Of a DNA stretch of 64,000 nucleotides, positions 41,108 through 49,869 are shown piece by piece. This DNA comes from CAIYOL01 sp964494805 (GTDB taxonomy: Bacteria; Planctomycetota; Phycisphaerae; Sedimentisphaerales; Anaerobacaceae), in the NCBI GenBank assembly GCA_964494805.1, contig CAZBST010000001.1, positions 62,001 to 126,000 on the forward strand, given 5' to 3'. The position numbers and the translations under genes were made by a program. The number at the start of each line of letters is the position of its first letter. The stretch's first letter is position 1. The notes beneath the pieces were generated by a model. That model saw nothing but the letters and a program-made list of their open reading frames with translations. It made no database searches and was not told the DNA's origin.

Positions 41108-42232
41108 ATGAAGCTGACTGATATAAGTGGTGACATAAACGAATGGTTTAACGGCTCAGGTCCGTTGGCTGACATTGTCATATCCTCGCGGGTTCGTTTG
41201 GCCAGGAACATAGCGGGGTACAAATTCTTGAGTCGATGCTCCGTTGCTGAAAAGACCGAGATACTCAAAAAGTTAAGAGATATCCTGATGTCGCTGGAGC
41301 TCGGCGATAAAATCTTCTATCTGGCCGTGGACAAGACCCCCGCCTTAGACAGACATCTGTTGGTGGAAAGGCATTTAATCAGCCGACATCACGCCTTCGG
41401 CAAAGGTCCTCGCGGAGCAGTTATCGCCCAGCGAGAATTTTTCACTGCGATGATTAATGAAGAGGACCATCTGCGAATTCAGACGCTGAAAGGCGGGCTG
41501 CAGCTAACTCAGTGTGCCGAGCAGATAAACCGTATCGACGATATGATAGAGCAAAGGGTAGATTATGCCTTTAGCCCTCGCTATGGGTATCTGACGGCCT
41601 GTCCAACTAACTTGGGCACGGGTATAAGGGTCTCAGTAATGCTGCATCTGCCTGCGCTGAAGATGACCGGCCAAATAGAGAAGTTCTTAAACGCTTCGAG
41701 GGATATGGGACTGGCTGTGCGAGGCCTGTTCGGCGAAGGTACTGAGGCGGCAGGTGATTTCTATCAGCTTTCAAATCAGGTATCGCTCGGTGTAACAGAG
41801 GCCGAGGTCGTTGCGCAATTTGAAAACGGTATTATTCCGGAAATTGTCGAATATGAAAATGCGGCGCGGAATCAGCTGCTCTCGAGGGAGCCAGACGTTC
41901 TCGACGACAAAATCTCCCGGGCAATGGCGCTGCTGCGAAACGCCCATTTGATAAGCTCGCAGGAGGCATTATTTTTACTAAGCCATCTGCGGATGGGCAT
42001 CAATATGCACGAACGTATGGGCGTTTCAACTCCTGCGATAAAGAAGCTTTGCAATCTTAGTGCTACCGGCGGCGATGCTGATAAGCCCGTGGGGCTTTCT
42101 ATTACAACCATAAACCGGCTGTTTATGCTCACTCAGCCGGCACATTTGCAATTAAACTGCGGGAAAACGCTGGACGCCGCCCACAGGGACATCCTCAGGG
42201 CCAAAATCATCCGCTCAGCACTTAACGGTTAG
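41108..42232 (+). CDS. mcsB: Protein arginine kinase
   Basis: 374-residue phosphagen-kinase-fold enzyme that phosphorylates arginine residues in proteins, marking them for ClpCP degradation in bacteria where this is known. Conserved segments: IVISSRVRLARNIAGYKFLS near the start (ATP-binding Arg), LTQCAEQINRIDDMIEQRV, LTACPTNLGTGIRVSVMLHL (core signature) and LGVTEAEVVAQFENG. The ATG at 41108 (MKLTDISGD) is preferred to an in-frame TTG at 41087, though neither has a good ribosome-binding site. Operon with mcsA. Confidence 0.93.
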   Translation: MKLTDISGDINEWFNGSGPLADIVISSRVRLARNIAGYKFLSRCSVAEKTEILKKLRDILMSLELGDKIFYLAVDKTPALDRHLLVERHLISRHHAFGKGPRGAVIAQREFFTAMINEEDHLRIQTLKGGLQLTQCAEQINRIDDMIEQRVDYAFSPRYGYLTACPTNLGTGIRVSVMLHLPALKMTGQIEKFLNASRDMGLAVRGLFGEGTEAAGDFYQLSNQVSLGVTEAEVVAQFENGIIPEIVEYENAARNQLLSREPDVLDDKISRAMALLRNAHLISSQEALFLLSHLRMGINMHERMGVSTPAIKKLCNLSATGGDADKPVGLSITTINRLFMLTQPAHLQLNCGKTLDAAHRDILRAKIIRSALNG

Positions 42233-42302
42233 CATATAGCACACAGCATTCAGCAATAGACACACTTATTCATCTGCCAAAATGGCACGAAGACAGGAGC
42301 AT

Positions 42303-42364
42303 AAGAGCACAAGCGCAAAAGGGCATAAGTACTTGTTGCTTGCGAGCTTACGACTTGTGCTCTT
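42303..42364. repeat. AAGAGCACAAG inverted repeat upstream of dnaK
   Basis: AAGAGCACAAG at 42303-42313 and its complement CTTGTGCTCTT at 42354-42364 form an 11-base inverted repeat with a 40-base loop. The same 11-mer forms the terminator stem after dnaK (44425-44454). Confidence 0.6.
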
Positions 42365-42379
42365 GCGCTGCGAGGTTGC

Positions 42380-42395
42380 TGGCACAGCTTTTGCA
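42380..42395 (+). promoter_or_regulatory. Sigma-54 (-24/-12) type promoter upstream of dnaK
   Basis: TGGCAC-N5-TTGCA with the GG and GC elements exactly 12 bases apart, matching the RpoN consensus. The predicted start would be about 58 bases before the dnaK ATG. No sigma-70 or CIRCE-like element is evident in the same gap. Confidence 0.6.
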
Positions 42396-42464
42396 TATTT
42401 TGTTTACAGTGATGTATCTACACGCTAATATAACAAGTGCAGAAAAAACGAAAGGAAGTGCAAT

Positions 42465-44402
42465 ATGGCTACTAATAAAATAATCGGAATAGATTTGGGG
42501 ACAACGCTTTCGGTAGTTGCCGTGATGGAAGGTTCTTCACCGAAGGTTTTGATTAACTCTTCTGGCTCCCGGCTGACTCCCTCTGTGGTGGGTTTTACCG
42601 ATAAAGGCGAACGGTTAGTCGGGCAAATCGCCAAGCACCAGCAGGTAACCAATCCTGAGAACACTGTATTCTCCATAAAGCGTTTTATGGGTCGGCGGCA
42701 CAAAGAAGTCGCAGCAGAGGAAAAGATAGTCCCTTATAAAATCACCGGCGGGCCGGATGAACTGGTCAAGGTGAGCGTCCGCGGCAAGGAATATACTCCG
42801 CCGGAGATTTCAGCGATGATTCTGCAGGATTTGAAAAAGACCGCAGAAGATTATCTCGGCGACACGGTCGAACGAGCTGTTATTACGGTTCCCGCATACT
42901 TTAATGACTCGCAGCGCCAGGCAACAAAGGACGCCGGCCAAATAGCAGGGCTAAAAGTCGAGCGGATTATCAATGAGCCGACGGCGGCGGCGCTGGCCTA
43001 CGGACTGGAGAAGAAAAGAAATGAAAAGGTTGCTATCTTCGACTTCGGCGGCGGAACGTTCGACATATCAATTCTCGATATCGGTGACAACGTTTTTGAA
43101 GTTCTCAGCACAAACGGCGACACACACTTAGGTGGTGATGACCTCGATGCGGTGCTGATAAATTATCTGGCGGACGAATTCAAAAAGACCGAGGGCATTG
43201 ACCTTCGCAAGGACCCGATGGCGCATCAGCGGCTCAAGGAGGCGGCTGAGAAGGCAAAATGTGAGCTGAGCACACAGCTTGAGGCGACTGTAAACCTGCC
43301 GTTTATCACGGCGGATTCTTCAGGCCCCAAACATTTGCAGATTACCCTCACTCGCAGCAAGTTTGAGGCGCTTTGCGAGCCGGTATTTGAGCGGCTGAAA
43401 AGCCCCTGCTACAAGGCGATGGAGGATGCCAAGATTACCCCAAAAGATATTGCGGAGGTATTGTTTGTCGGCGGGTCCACGAGGATTCCGAAGGTTTATG
43501 AAATCGTCAAAGGCATCTTCAACAAAGAGCCCAACAGGACTCTTAACCCCGACGAGGTCGTAGCGCTCGGCGCAGCTGTTCAGGGGGCGGTTCTGGCCGG
43601 CGACGCGGGCGTGAAGGATATTCTGCTTTTAGACGTAACACCGCTTTCTTTGGGCGTCGAGACCCTCGGCGGAGTTATGACAAAACTGATTGACCACAAC
43701 ACGACAATCCCCACCAGCAAGAAAGAGATATTCTCAACAGCGGCTGACAGCCAGACGACCGTCGATATTCACGTTCTGCAGGGTGAGAGGGAATTTGCCA
43801 GGGACAACCGCACATTAGGCAGATTTCAACTGACCGATATTCCGCCTGCCCCGCGAGGAATTCCGCAGATTGAGGTCGCATTCGATATCGACGCCAACGG
43901 CATCTTGAACGTCTCGGCTAAAGATATGGGCACGGGCAAGCAGCAGTCGATTGAGATTAAATCCAGCTCCGGGCTAAGCGAAGAAGAGGTTAAAAAGATG
44001 ACCAAAGAGGCCGAGGCTCACGCTGCAGAAGATAAGAAAAAACGGGAGGTTGTAGACTTGAAGAACCAGGCGGACCAGCTAATTTACTCAACAGAAAAGA
44101 CGCTCAAAGAGCACGGCGACAAGGTCTCTGCGGAGACCCGCGGCGGAATCGAAAGCGCCGTCAACAATTTGAAGGAGGCTATAAAAGGCGAAGACGCCAA
44201 TGCTATAAAAAAAGCTATTGAAAATCTCGGCACCGCCGGCCAGGAATTGGGCAAGGTGCTTTATGAAGAAGCAGCCAAAAAACAAGCTACTTCTGCAGGA
44301 GGCAAAGCAGACAGCGCCCAAGGCGGGCCGCCTCCTGAAGGCGAGGTCAAACGAAAAGGCGACGACGTAATCGACGCAGAGTTTGAAGCCAAAGACAAGT
44401 AA
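42465..44402 (+). CDS. dnaK: Chaperone DnaK (Hsp70)
   Basis: 645-residue ATP-dependent chaperone. N-terminal ATPase: IGIDLGTTLSVVAVMEG, the phosphate loop IINEPTAAALAYGLEKK, IFDFGGGTFDISILDIG and LFVGGSTRIPKVYEIVK. Substrate-binding part: DVTPLSLGVETLGGVMTKLI and the later AKDMGTGKQQSIEIKSSSGL. The C-terminus ends in the typical acidic tail DDVIDAEFEAKDK. Complete. GAAAGGAAG precedes the ATG. No grpE or dnaJ gene adjoins it. Sigma-54-like promoter upstream, strong terminator downstream. Confidence 0.97.
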   Translation: MATNKIIGIDLGTTLSVVAVMEGSSPKVLINSSGSRLTPSVVGFTDKGERLVGQIAKHQQVTNPENTVFSIKRFMGRRHKEVAAEEKIVPYKITGGPDELVKVSVRGKEYTPPEISAMILQDLKKTAEDYLGDTVERAVITVPAYFNDSQRQATKDAGQIAGLKVERIINEPTAAALAYGLEKKRNEKVAIFDFGGGTFDISILDIGDNVFEVLSTNGDTHLGGDDLDAVLINYLADEFKKTEGIDLRKDPMAHQRLKEAAEKAKCELSTQLEATVNLPFITADSSGPKHLQITLTRSKFEALCEPVFERLKSPCYKAMEDAKITPKDIAEVLFVGGSTRIPKVYEIVKGIFNKEPNRTLNPDEVVALGAAVQGAVLAGDAGVKDILLLDVTPLSLGVETLGGVMTKLIDHNTTIPTSKKEIFSTAADSQTTVDIHVLQGEREFARDNRTLGRFQLTDIPPAPRGIPQIEVAFDIDANGILNVSAKDMGTGKQQSIEIKSSSGLSEEEVKKMTKEAEAHAAEDKKKREVVDLKNQADQLIYSTEKTLKEHGDKVSAETRGGIESAVNNLKEAIKGEDANAIKKAIENLGTAGQELGKVLYEEAAKKQATSAGGKADSAQGGPPPEGEVKRKGDDVIDAEFEAKDK

Positions 44403-44424
44403 GAGCATAAAAGCAAAAGTCCAC

Positions 44425-44462
44425 AAGAGCACAAGTAATATTACTTGTGCTCTTTTTATTTG
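44425..44462 (+). terminator. Terminator of dnaK
   Basis: A perfect 30-base palindrome (44425-44454) with half-site AAGAGCACAAGTAAT, followed by TTTTATTT. The half-site repeats the 11-mer found in inverted orientation upstream of dnaK. Confidence 0.85.
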
Positions 44463-44567
44463 CATAAGAGAGCGGGAGGATATTCTTTTCAGAATTTCTT
44501 GTTTAATGGCGGCGGTCGAATTATCATATCGTTCGTAAAAGTTACCTGAAAAGCTAAGGTAAGGATT

Positions 44568-46415
44568 ATGAAGCTAAGACAGGAACTTAGCCTGCTCGGC
44601 GTTTTTTGCATAGCCTCCGGCGCGATGATTAGCTCGGGGCTGTTCATTTTGCCGGGGATGGCTTACGCCAAAGCCGGGCCGTCGGCGATTGTCTGCTATT
44701 TTCTTGCAGGTTTGCTGTCGTTGCCGGGCATGCTGAGCATCGCTGAGATGACAACCGCTATGCCCAAGGCCGGCGGCGACTGCTTCACCATAATCCGAAG
44801 TTTGGGTCCCGGTGTCGGCACGGTTGCAGGACTTCTCAGCTGGTTCGCATTGGCAATGAAGAGCGCGTTTGCGCTTGTCGGTATGTCGATTTTCACCCGG
44901 CTGATTGTGGATGTTGACATCCATATTATTGCCTTGTTTTTCTGTTTGTTGTTTCTGGGGATAAATCTTGTCGGCATCAAAGGGGCCGGCAGGACGCAGA
45001 TTGCACTTGTAGTCGGCCTGTTTGCTCTTATGCTCGTGTATATCGTGGCCGGTCTTCCTAAAGTAAAGGTCGACAACTTCACGCCATTTGTCCCTCGTGG
45101 ATTGACAGGTATGTTTTTCACAATCGGTTTTGTTTTTGTTTCATACACCGGACTTTTGAAAATAGCCAGCGTCGCCGAAGAGATAAAAAATCCGGCACGC
45201 AATATTCCTCTTGGTATGATAGTGTCCTTGCTTGTTGTCGGCATCTTTTATAGTTTTGTAGTCTTCGTTACGGTCGGCGTCCTTGACGGAGACGTACTCA
45301 GTCAATCACTTATGCCGATATCCGACGGTGCGGAGGTGCTTATGGGAAGCTGGGGCAAGATTGCGCTGGCTGTCGCAGCAATCCTGGCCTTTCTTTCAAC
45401 GGCAAATGCCGGTATTATGACCTCTGCCAGAAGTCTCGTGCCGCTCAGCAGTGACAGCCTGCTGCCGGAATTTCTCGGCAGAATCAATGCACGGTTCAGA
45501 ACGCCTCACAATGCCTTGCTTGTCACGGCCGTCTTTATTATCGTTTCGCTGTTTTTGAAGCTGGAGATTCTCGTCGAAGCGGCTTCTGTTGTTTTGATTC
45601 TTACGAATATCCTTGCGTGTCTGTCCGTTATAATCCTGCGAGAAAGCAGGATTCAGAATTATCGCCCCATATTCCGTGCCCCGTTGTATCCCTGGATGCA
45701 GCTCGCAGGAATCATCGGCTTTTGTTTTATCATCGTCGAGATGGGAAAAGAAGCCCTGTTTGTCAGCGTCGTTCTCATTTGCATCGGTGTATTCGTGTAC
45801 TGGTTTTACGGTCGAATCAGAACGAACAGAGAATATGCACTGCTTCACCTCATCGAACGAATTACCGCAAAAGAACTTACCAGCTATTCCCTTGAAGAAG
45901 AGCTCAAAGATATAATCAGGCAGCGCGATGAGATTGTCACAGACAGGTTCGACCATATAGTAGAGCAGTGTATCGTTCTGGACATAGATAAGCCCGTGAG
46001 TGCCGATGAGTTTTTCCGCCTTGCGTCTGAGCAGTTGTCGGGCCGGCTTGGCGAGCAGGCGGCAGATATATACCGGCGGCTTGTTGCCAGAGAAAAGGAA
46101 AGCAGCACCGTGCTGAGCGATAATCTGGCGATACCTCATATAATAATCGAAGGCGAACACACATTCGATATCCTTATTGCCAGATGCAAAGATGGTGTTG
46201 CCTTTTCGGATGCGCGCAGGCAGGTGCAGGCGATTTTTGTGATTGCAGGCAGCAAGGACGAGCGGAACTTTCATCTCTATTCGCTTTCCGCCATCGCGCA
46301 GATAGTGCAGGACCCGAACTTTGAAAGAAGGTGGGTGACCGCGCAAAGCCCCGAAGTCCTCCGGGATATTGTGCTGCTCGGCCAGCGCAAACGTCCGACC
46401 GCACAATTACCGTGA
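44568..46415 (+). CDS. APC-family amino acid permease with C-terminal PTS EIIA-type domain
   Basis: 615-residue membrane protein. About twelve hydrophobic segments fill residues 1-420, opening with LGVFCIASGAMISSGLFILP, the APC substrate-binding helix signature, and containing FIGFVFVSYTGLLKIASVAE-like sequence (here TIGFVFVSYTGLLKIASVAE). After a charged linker the last about 140 residues form a PTS_EIIA_2-like domain: STVLSDNLAIPHIIIEGEHT with the candidate phospho-His, DILIARCKDGVAF and IFVIAGSKDERNFHLYSLSA. This suggests regulation of transport by a phosphotransfer system of the nitrogen type. No other PTS gene is in the window. Convergent with mnmE. Confidence 0.85.
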   Translation: MKLRQELSLLGVFCIASGAMISSGLFILPGMAYAKAGPSAIVCYFLAGLLSLPGMLSIAEMTTAMPKAGGDCFTIIRSLGPGVGTVAGLLSWFALAMKSAFALVGMSIFTRLIVDVDIHIIALFFCLLFLGINLVGIKGAGRTQIALVVGLFALMLVYIVAGLPKVKVDNFTPFVPRGLTGMFFTIGFVFVSYTGLLKIASVAEEIKNPARNIPLGMIVSLLVVGIFYSFVVFVTVGVLDGDVLSQSLMPISDGAEVLMGSWGKIALAVAAILAFLSTANAGIMTSARSLVPLSSDSLLPEFLGRINARFRTPHNALLVTAVFIIVSLFLKLEILVEAASVVLILTNILACLSVIILRESRIQNYRPIFRAPLYPWMQLAGIIGFCFIIVEMGKEALFVSVVLICIGVFVYWFYGRIRTNREYALLHLIERITAKELTSYSLEEELKDIIRQRDEIVTDRFDHIVEQCIVLDIDKPVSADEFFRLASEQLSGRLGEQAADIYRRLVAREKESSTVLSDNLAIPHIIIEGEHTFDILIARCKDGVAFSDARRQVQAIFVIAGSKDERNFHLYSLSAIAQIVQDPNFERRWVTAQSPEVLRDIVLLGQRKRPTAQLP

Positions 46416-46448
46416 AACGGCGTATTCGATGCGGGATTGGTAACCGAT

Positions 46449-47849
46449 CTATTTCCCTATGCAGAAGTGGGAGAATATCCTGTCCAGAACCTCTTCATCT
46501 ATGTGTTGCTGCTGAATGTCGGAGATGTTTTGAAAAGCTGCCCGTAGCAGCATCGCGGCAACTTCGTCATTGCCGGCTTTCAATTCGTTTATAGATTCGT
46601 CAATATTCTCAATCGCTTCCATAACCGCCTGCCTGTGCCGGGCGGTAAGCGCAATCAAGCCTGTCTCCCGTACCGCCGTCCCTTGTTTAGCACCTCCAAG
46701 TGATATCTCGATTAACCTTTTATCAATAGTATTGCGCAACTGCTCCAAACCGGTGTCGGTTTTTGCGGAGACGGGCAAAAAGTCGGCGTTAAATAATTTA
46801 TTTAGCTCGACGATGCGTTCGGCCAGTATTTCCTTTGAGAGCAAATCGCACTTTGTCGCCACTGCTATTAGAACTTTGGGTGATATCAGTTCGCGAATTG
46901 AAACATCCTCAATCCAATCTGTCTTCGACACATCAACACAGAATACAACCGCAGAACTATTTTGCAGCGCTTCGACAGCAGCGCCCTGTGCCAATTCATC
47001 AAGTATATTCTCGGTTGTAGGAACCAATCCCGCACAATCGAACAGCACGCATCGGCAATGCCTCAATGTCAGCACGCTGGTCAGGACATCTCTGGTGGTT
47101 TTGCGATGTGCCGATACGATGCTTCTTTCGCAGCCCGCCAGTTTATTGAGCAGACTGCTTTTGCCGGCGCCAGAAACACCTGCGATTCCAACAGCCGGCA
47201 AATCAAGCATCGATTCACAGCCGATACTGTCGGACAACAACTGCTCAAGCTCTTCTTTTATGACGGAAAGTTTCTGAACCGCTTCTGCGCTTGTTTCTAA
47301 TTCGATATCTTCGCCGCTGAAATCCAGTCCTGCTTCGATATGGCTGAGACAATCCATAAGCTTCGAACGGATTTTTTCTGTTGTTTCAGCCAACCTGCCG
47401 CTAAGAAGCTTCTCGGCTGCGGCCAATTGAAACCTGTTGGAGCTGATGATGATTTCATTCACCGCTTCAGCCTGGGCCAGGTCGATTTTACCGTTAAGAT
47501 ATGCCCTTGCGGTAAATTCGCCAGGCCCGGCCAGACGAAGGCCTTTGTTCAGCAGACCTTCCAGCAGGGCGGCAGTAACAGAGGGATTTGTATAGAGGTG
47601 AATTTCAGCGACCGTTTCGCCGGTATAGGAATGCGGAGCAAAAAAAAGATATAATTGTGCATTGATTCTCAGCTTCTCATCAACTGCTATGCTGCCGGCT
47701 GCTAATCTTGTCCTTCGTTCAGTGTCAATCATCGGTCTGAAAATCTGACTTATTTTCTTGATTGTGTCGGGGCCGGATATGCGAACAATTGCCCTTTCCC
47801 CCAAAGGCGGAGAGCTGACAGCTACGATAGTGTCATTAAGCTCATACAT
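46449..47849 (-). CDS. mnmE: tRNA modification GTPase MnmE
   Basis: 466-residue protein acting with MnmG on U34 of certain tRNAs. N-terminal tetrahydrofolate-binding domain: TIVAVSSPPLGERAIVRISG, and PGEFTARAYLNGKIDLAQAE. GTPase domain: G1 GVSGAGKS (224-231), G2 region KTTRD, G3 DCAG (271-274), G4 TKCD (332-335), and SAKTDTGLEQL. It ends with the essential FCIGK motif. Several G-motif residues differ from consensus (see findings). ATG at 47849, four bases after the yidC stop, so cotranscribed with yidC. Confidence 0.93.
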   Translation of the reverse strand: MYELNDTIVAVSSPPLGERAIVRISGPDTIKKISQIFRPMIDTERRTRLAAGSIAVDEKLRINAQLYLFFAPHSYTGETVAEIHLYTNPSVTAALLEGLLNKGLRLAGPGEFTARAYLNGKIDLAQAEAVNEIIISSNRFQLAAAEKLLSGRLAETTEKIRSKLMDCLSHIEAGLDFSGEDIELETSAEAVQKLSVIKEELEQLLSDSIGCESMLDLPAVGIAGVSGAGKSSLLNKLAGCERSIVSAHRKTTRDVLTSVLTLRHCRCVLFDCAGLVPTTENILDELAQGAAVEALQNSSAVVFCVDVSKTDWIEDVSIRELISPKVLIAVATKCDLLSKEILAERIVELNKLFNADFLPVSAKTDTGLEQLRNTIDKRLIEISLGGAKQGTAVRETGLIALTARHRQAVMEAIENIDESINELKAGNDEVAAMLLRAAFQNISDIQQQHIDEEVLDRIFSHFCIGK

Positions 47850-47853
47850 TACT

Positions 47854-49869
47854 TTATGTTCTAAAGAAGGGCTTTGGTTTTTTCTTTTTGACTTTACCGC
47901 CGGTTTTGCTTGTTACGGCAACTAAGCCCTTTGATTCGGCCTCTTCCTTTTCGCGGATATGTTTTTTTATAATGTATTGCTCAATAACGCCGAAGAAGGT
48001 GCTGGTCATAATATAAAGATTCAGCCCCGAAGGCGACTTATAAAGCATCAGCGGGAAAAGTACCGGGAACATTATCATCATCATTTTTTGCTGTTGTGCG
48101 ACCTTCGGGTCGGTAGATGTGCTTGGCGCAGAAATAAACTTCTGCTGCAGGTAGAACGCGATTCCCATCAGAATCGGCAGAAGGTTAAGCGAATCCAGCT
48201 TGCCAAACAGGGGGATAGTAATTGCCCTGAATCTGAACAGGGCGTCCGGGGCCGAAAGGTCTGTAATCCAGAACGGCAAAAACGCCGCCCCTCGCAGGTC
48301 AATACTGGTGTAAATCGAACTGTATAATGCGATCCATATCGGCATCTGCACAAACACCGGAAGCATACTTATAATGCCGCTCGCCTGGGAAACGCCCCGC
48401 TCCTTTTGAAAAGCCGCTATCCGCCTTTGCATCTCCATCGGGGTCTTCGAATATTTCTTTCTTATTTCCTGCACTTGCGGGTCGCTGAGAACCTTCTGCA
48501 CCTTGCTCATCGAGACTTGGCTTTTTTTGGTAATCGGATGCATAATAAGGCGCACCAGGAACACTAATATGATAATGATAATGCCGTAATTACCAATGAA
48601 GCCATACATCCATTTCATAATAGCCAGTATTCCGAAGGCCAGAGGTTGTATGATGGCCGCAGGACAGCAGCAACTCATAAAATCTATCGTCTGGAAAAAG
48701 CCTAGCCTGCGGTACAGTTCATTTTTATCGAATAGCCCTTTGTCCTTCGGCCCTATATAAAGCTGGAAATTATACGTTTTTGAGCTATCTGTCTGGCCGG
48801 CGGCTGCCAATTGGCTTGACGCAATTTTCAACTCGACTCCCACGGTCTCATCGCCGGTATCGCTCTGGTCATCGGGATTGTAGAATCGGCCCGTCTTGTC
48901 TATTACCCAATCGCAGGCAGTTTCATTTGTATCCGGCACAGGTACCAATATGGCGGCAAAATATTTATTTGTTATTGCCACCCATAAAAAACGGGCCCCT
49001 TCTTGCGTATAGGTTATTCGCAGAAACTCTTCCGCCCGCTCTCTGTCTTGCTTGTTTTGAGCTTGGAGATATTTGCGTGTGGCGTCCTTCAGGCCCAAAG
49101 TTCTACTTAAAAAAGAGGTATTCAAGACCTTTCTGGACGAGACTACACTGCCATCGGATTTGACGAACCCGCCGACGATTTTTCTGTCGTCGCTTCTGAG
49201 GTCCTCTCTGCCGATTCCTAACGGTCCCATTAGATTAAACCGCACTTTTTGCTCTGTGGAGGCGAGATTCTCAATTGTAAGTTCGCAATCCAGCAAGAAG
49301 CTGCCTGGAGAGACCGTGTAGGTCTTAGTCAGTTTTATCACCGGCAAACCGCTGTCTTCGGCTTTTATAGTCGCCTCGAAGCGGGCTGTTTGGGAGCCGT
49401 CCTGCAGAGACTGGACATCGAAACTTTGCCAGTGAAGTTTGTCTAAAGGCAGTTGCAGCTGCTGCTGAACGAATACAAATTCTTTATTCGCCATCGACAA
49501 AGCTTCGCTGTCACCAGGCAGTTTCACCGGTGAAAGAATCACCAGGTTCTTACGTTTCTCAGGGTCGGGGTCGCGGTTGTCAAATTCACTCAAGATAGCC
49601 TTGCTGATAGATGCGCCTTTGCTGGTCAGTTCCAGCTCGAACTTAAAACCGCTCTTGGGGTCGGTCGAGCCGAGCGTAACGATTCGGGGTGGAGCGTTAT
49701 CAGCGCCGAAAGAGGTAAAATCAGCCGCCTTTAACATGGGTGCTTCCGTTGTGCTCGCCTCGCCCGATGCGAGTCGAAGTGGGGCGGTTTCCTCCGCCGC
49801 TGTTATTACACCGCCTGCAGTAAATAAAAGATAGTAAATAATAAATAATAAATAATAAGTTCTTCTCAT
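47854..49869 (-). CDS. yidC: Membrane protein insertase YidC
   Basis: 671-residue inner-membrane insertase. After a hydrophobic N-terminal segment comes a large periplasmic beta domain (about 60-400; GFKFELELTSKGASISKAIL and CELTIENLASTEQKV), then the conserved five-helix core from about 415: WMYGFIGNYGIIIIILVFLV, RLIMHPITKKSQVSMSKVQK, MLPVFVQMPIWIALYSSIYT and MMIMFPVLFPLMLYKSPSGL. The tail is basic (KTGGKVKKKKPKPFFRT). Its ATG overlaps the stop of the upstream phosphoesterase (ATGA). The first 17 residues are encoded by a TAATAAA-type low-complexity repeat. The usual rnpA-rpmH neighbours are absent; mnmE follows directly. Confidence 0.93.
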   Translation of the reverse strand: MRRTYYLLFIIYYLLFTAGGVITAAEETAPLRLASGEASTTEAPMLKAADFTSFGADNAPPRIVTLGSTDPKSGFKFELELTSKGASISKAILSEFDNRDPDPEKRKNLVILSPVKLPGDSEALSMANKEFVFVQQQLQLPLDKLHWQSFDVQSLQDGSQTARFEATIKAEDSGLPVIKLTKTYTVSPGSFLLDCELTIENLASTEQKVRFNLMGPLGIGREDLRSDDRKIVGGFVKSDGSVVSSRKVLNTSFLSRTLGLKDATRKYLQAQNKQDRERAEEFLRITYTQEGARFLWVAITNKYFAAILVPVPDTNETACDWVIDKTGRFYNPDDQSDTGDETVGVELKIASSQLAAAGQTDSSKTYNFQLYIGPKDKGLFDKNELYRRLGFFQTIDFMSCCCPAAIIQPLAFGILAIMKWMYGFIGNYGIIIIILVFLVRLIMHPITKKSQVSMSKVQKVLSDPQVQEIRKKYSKTPMEMQRRIAAFQKERGVSQASGIISMLPVFVQMPIWIALYSSIYTSIDLRGAAFLPFWITDLSAPDALFRFRAITIPLFGKLDSLNLLPILMGIAFYLQQKFISAPSTSTDPKVAQQQKMMMIMFPVLFPLMLYKSPSGLNLYIMTSTFFGVIEQYIIKKHIREKEEAESKGLVAVTSKTGGKVKKKKPKPFFRT

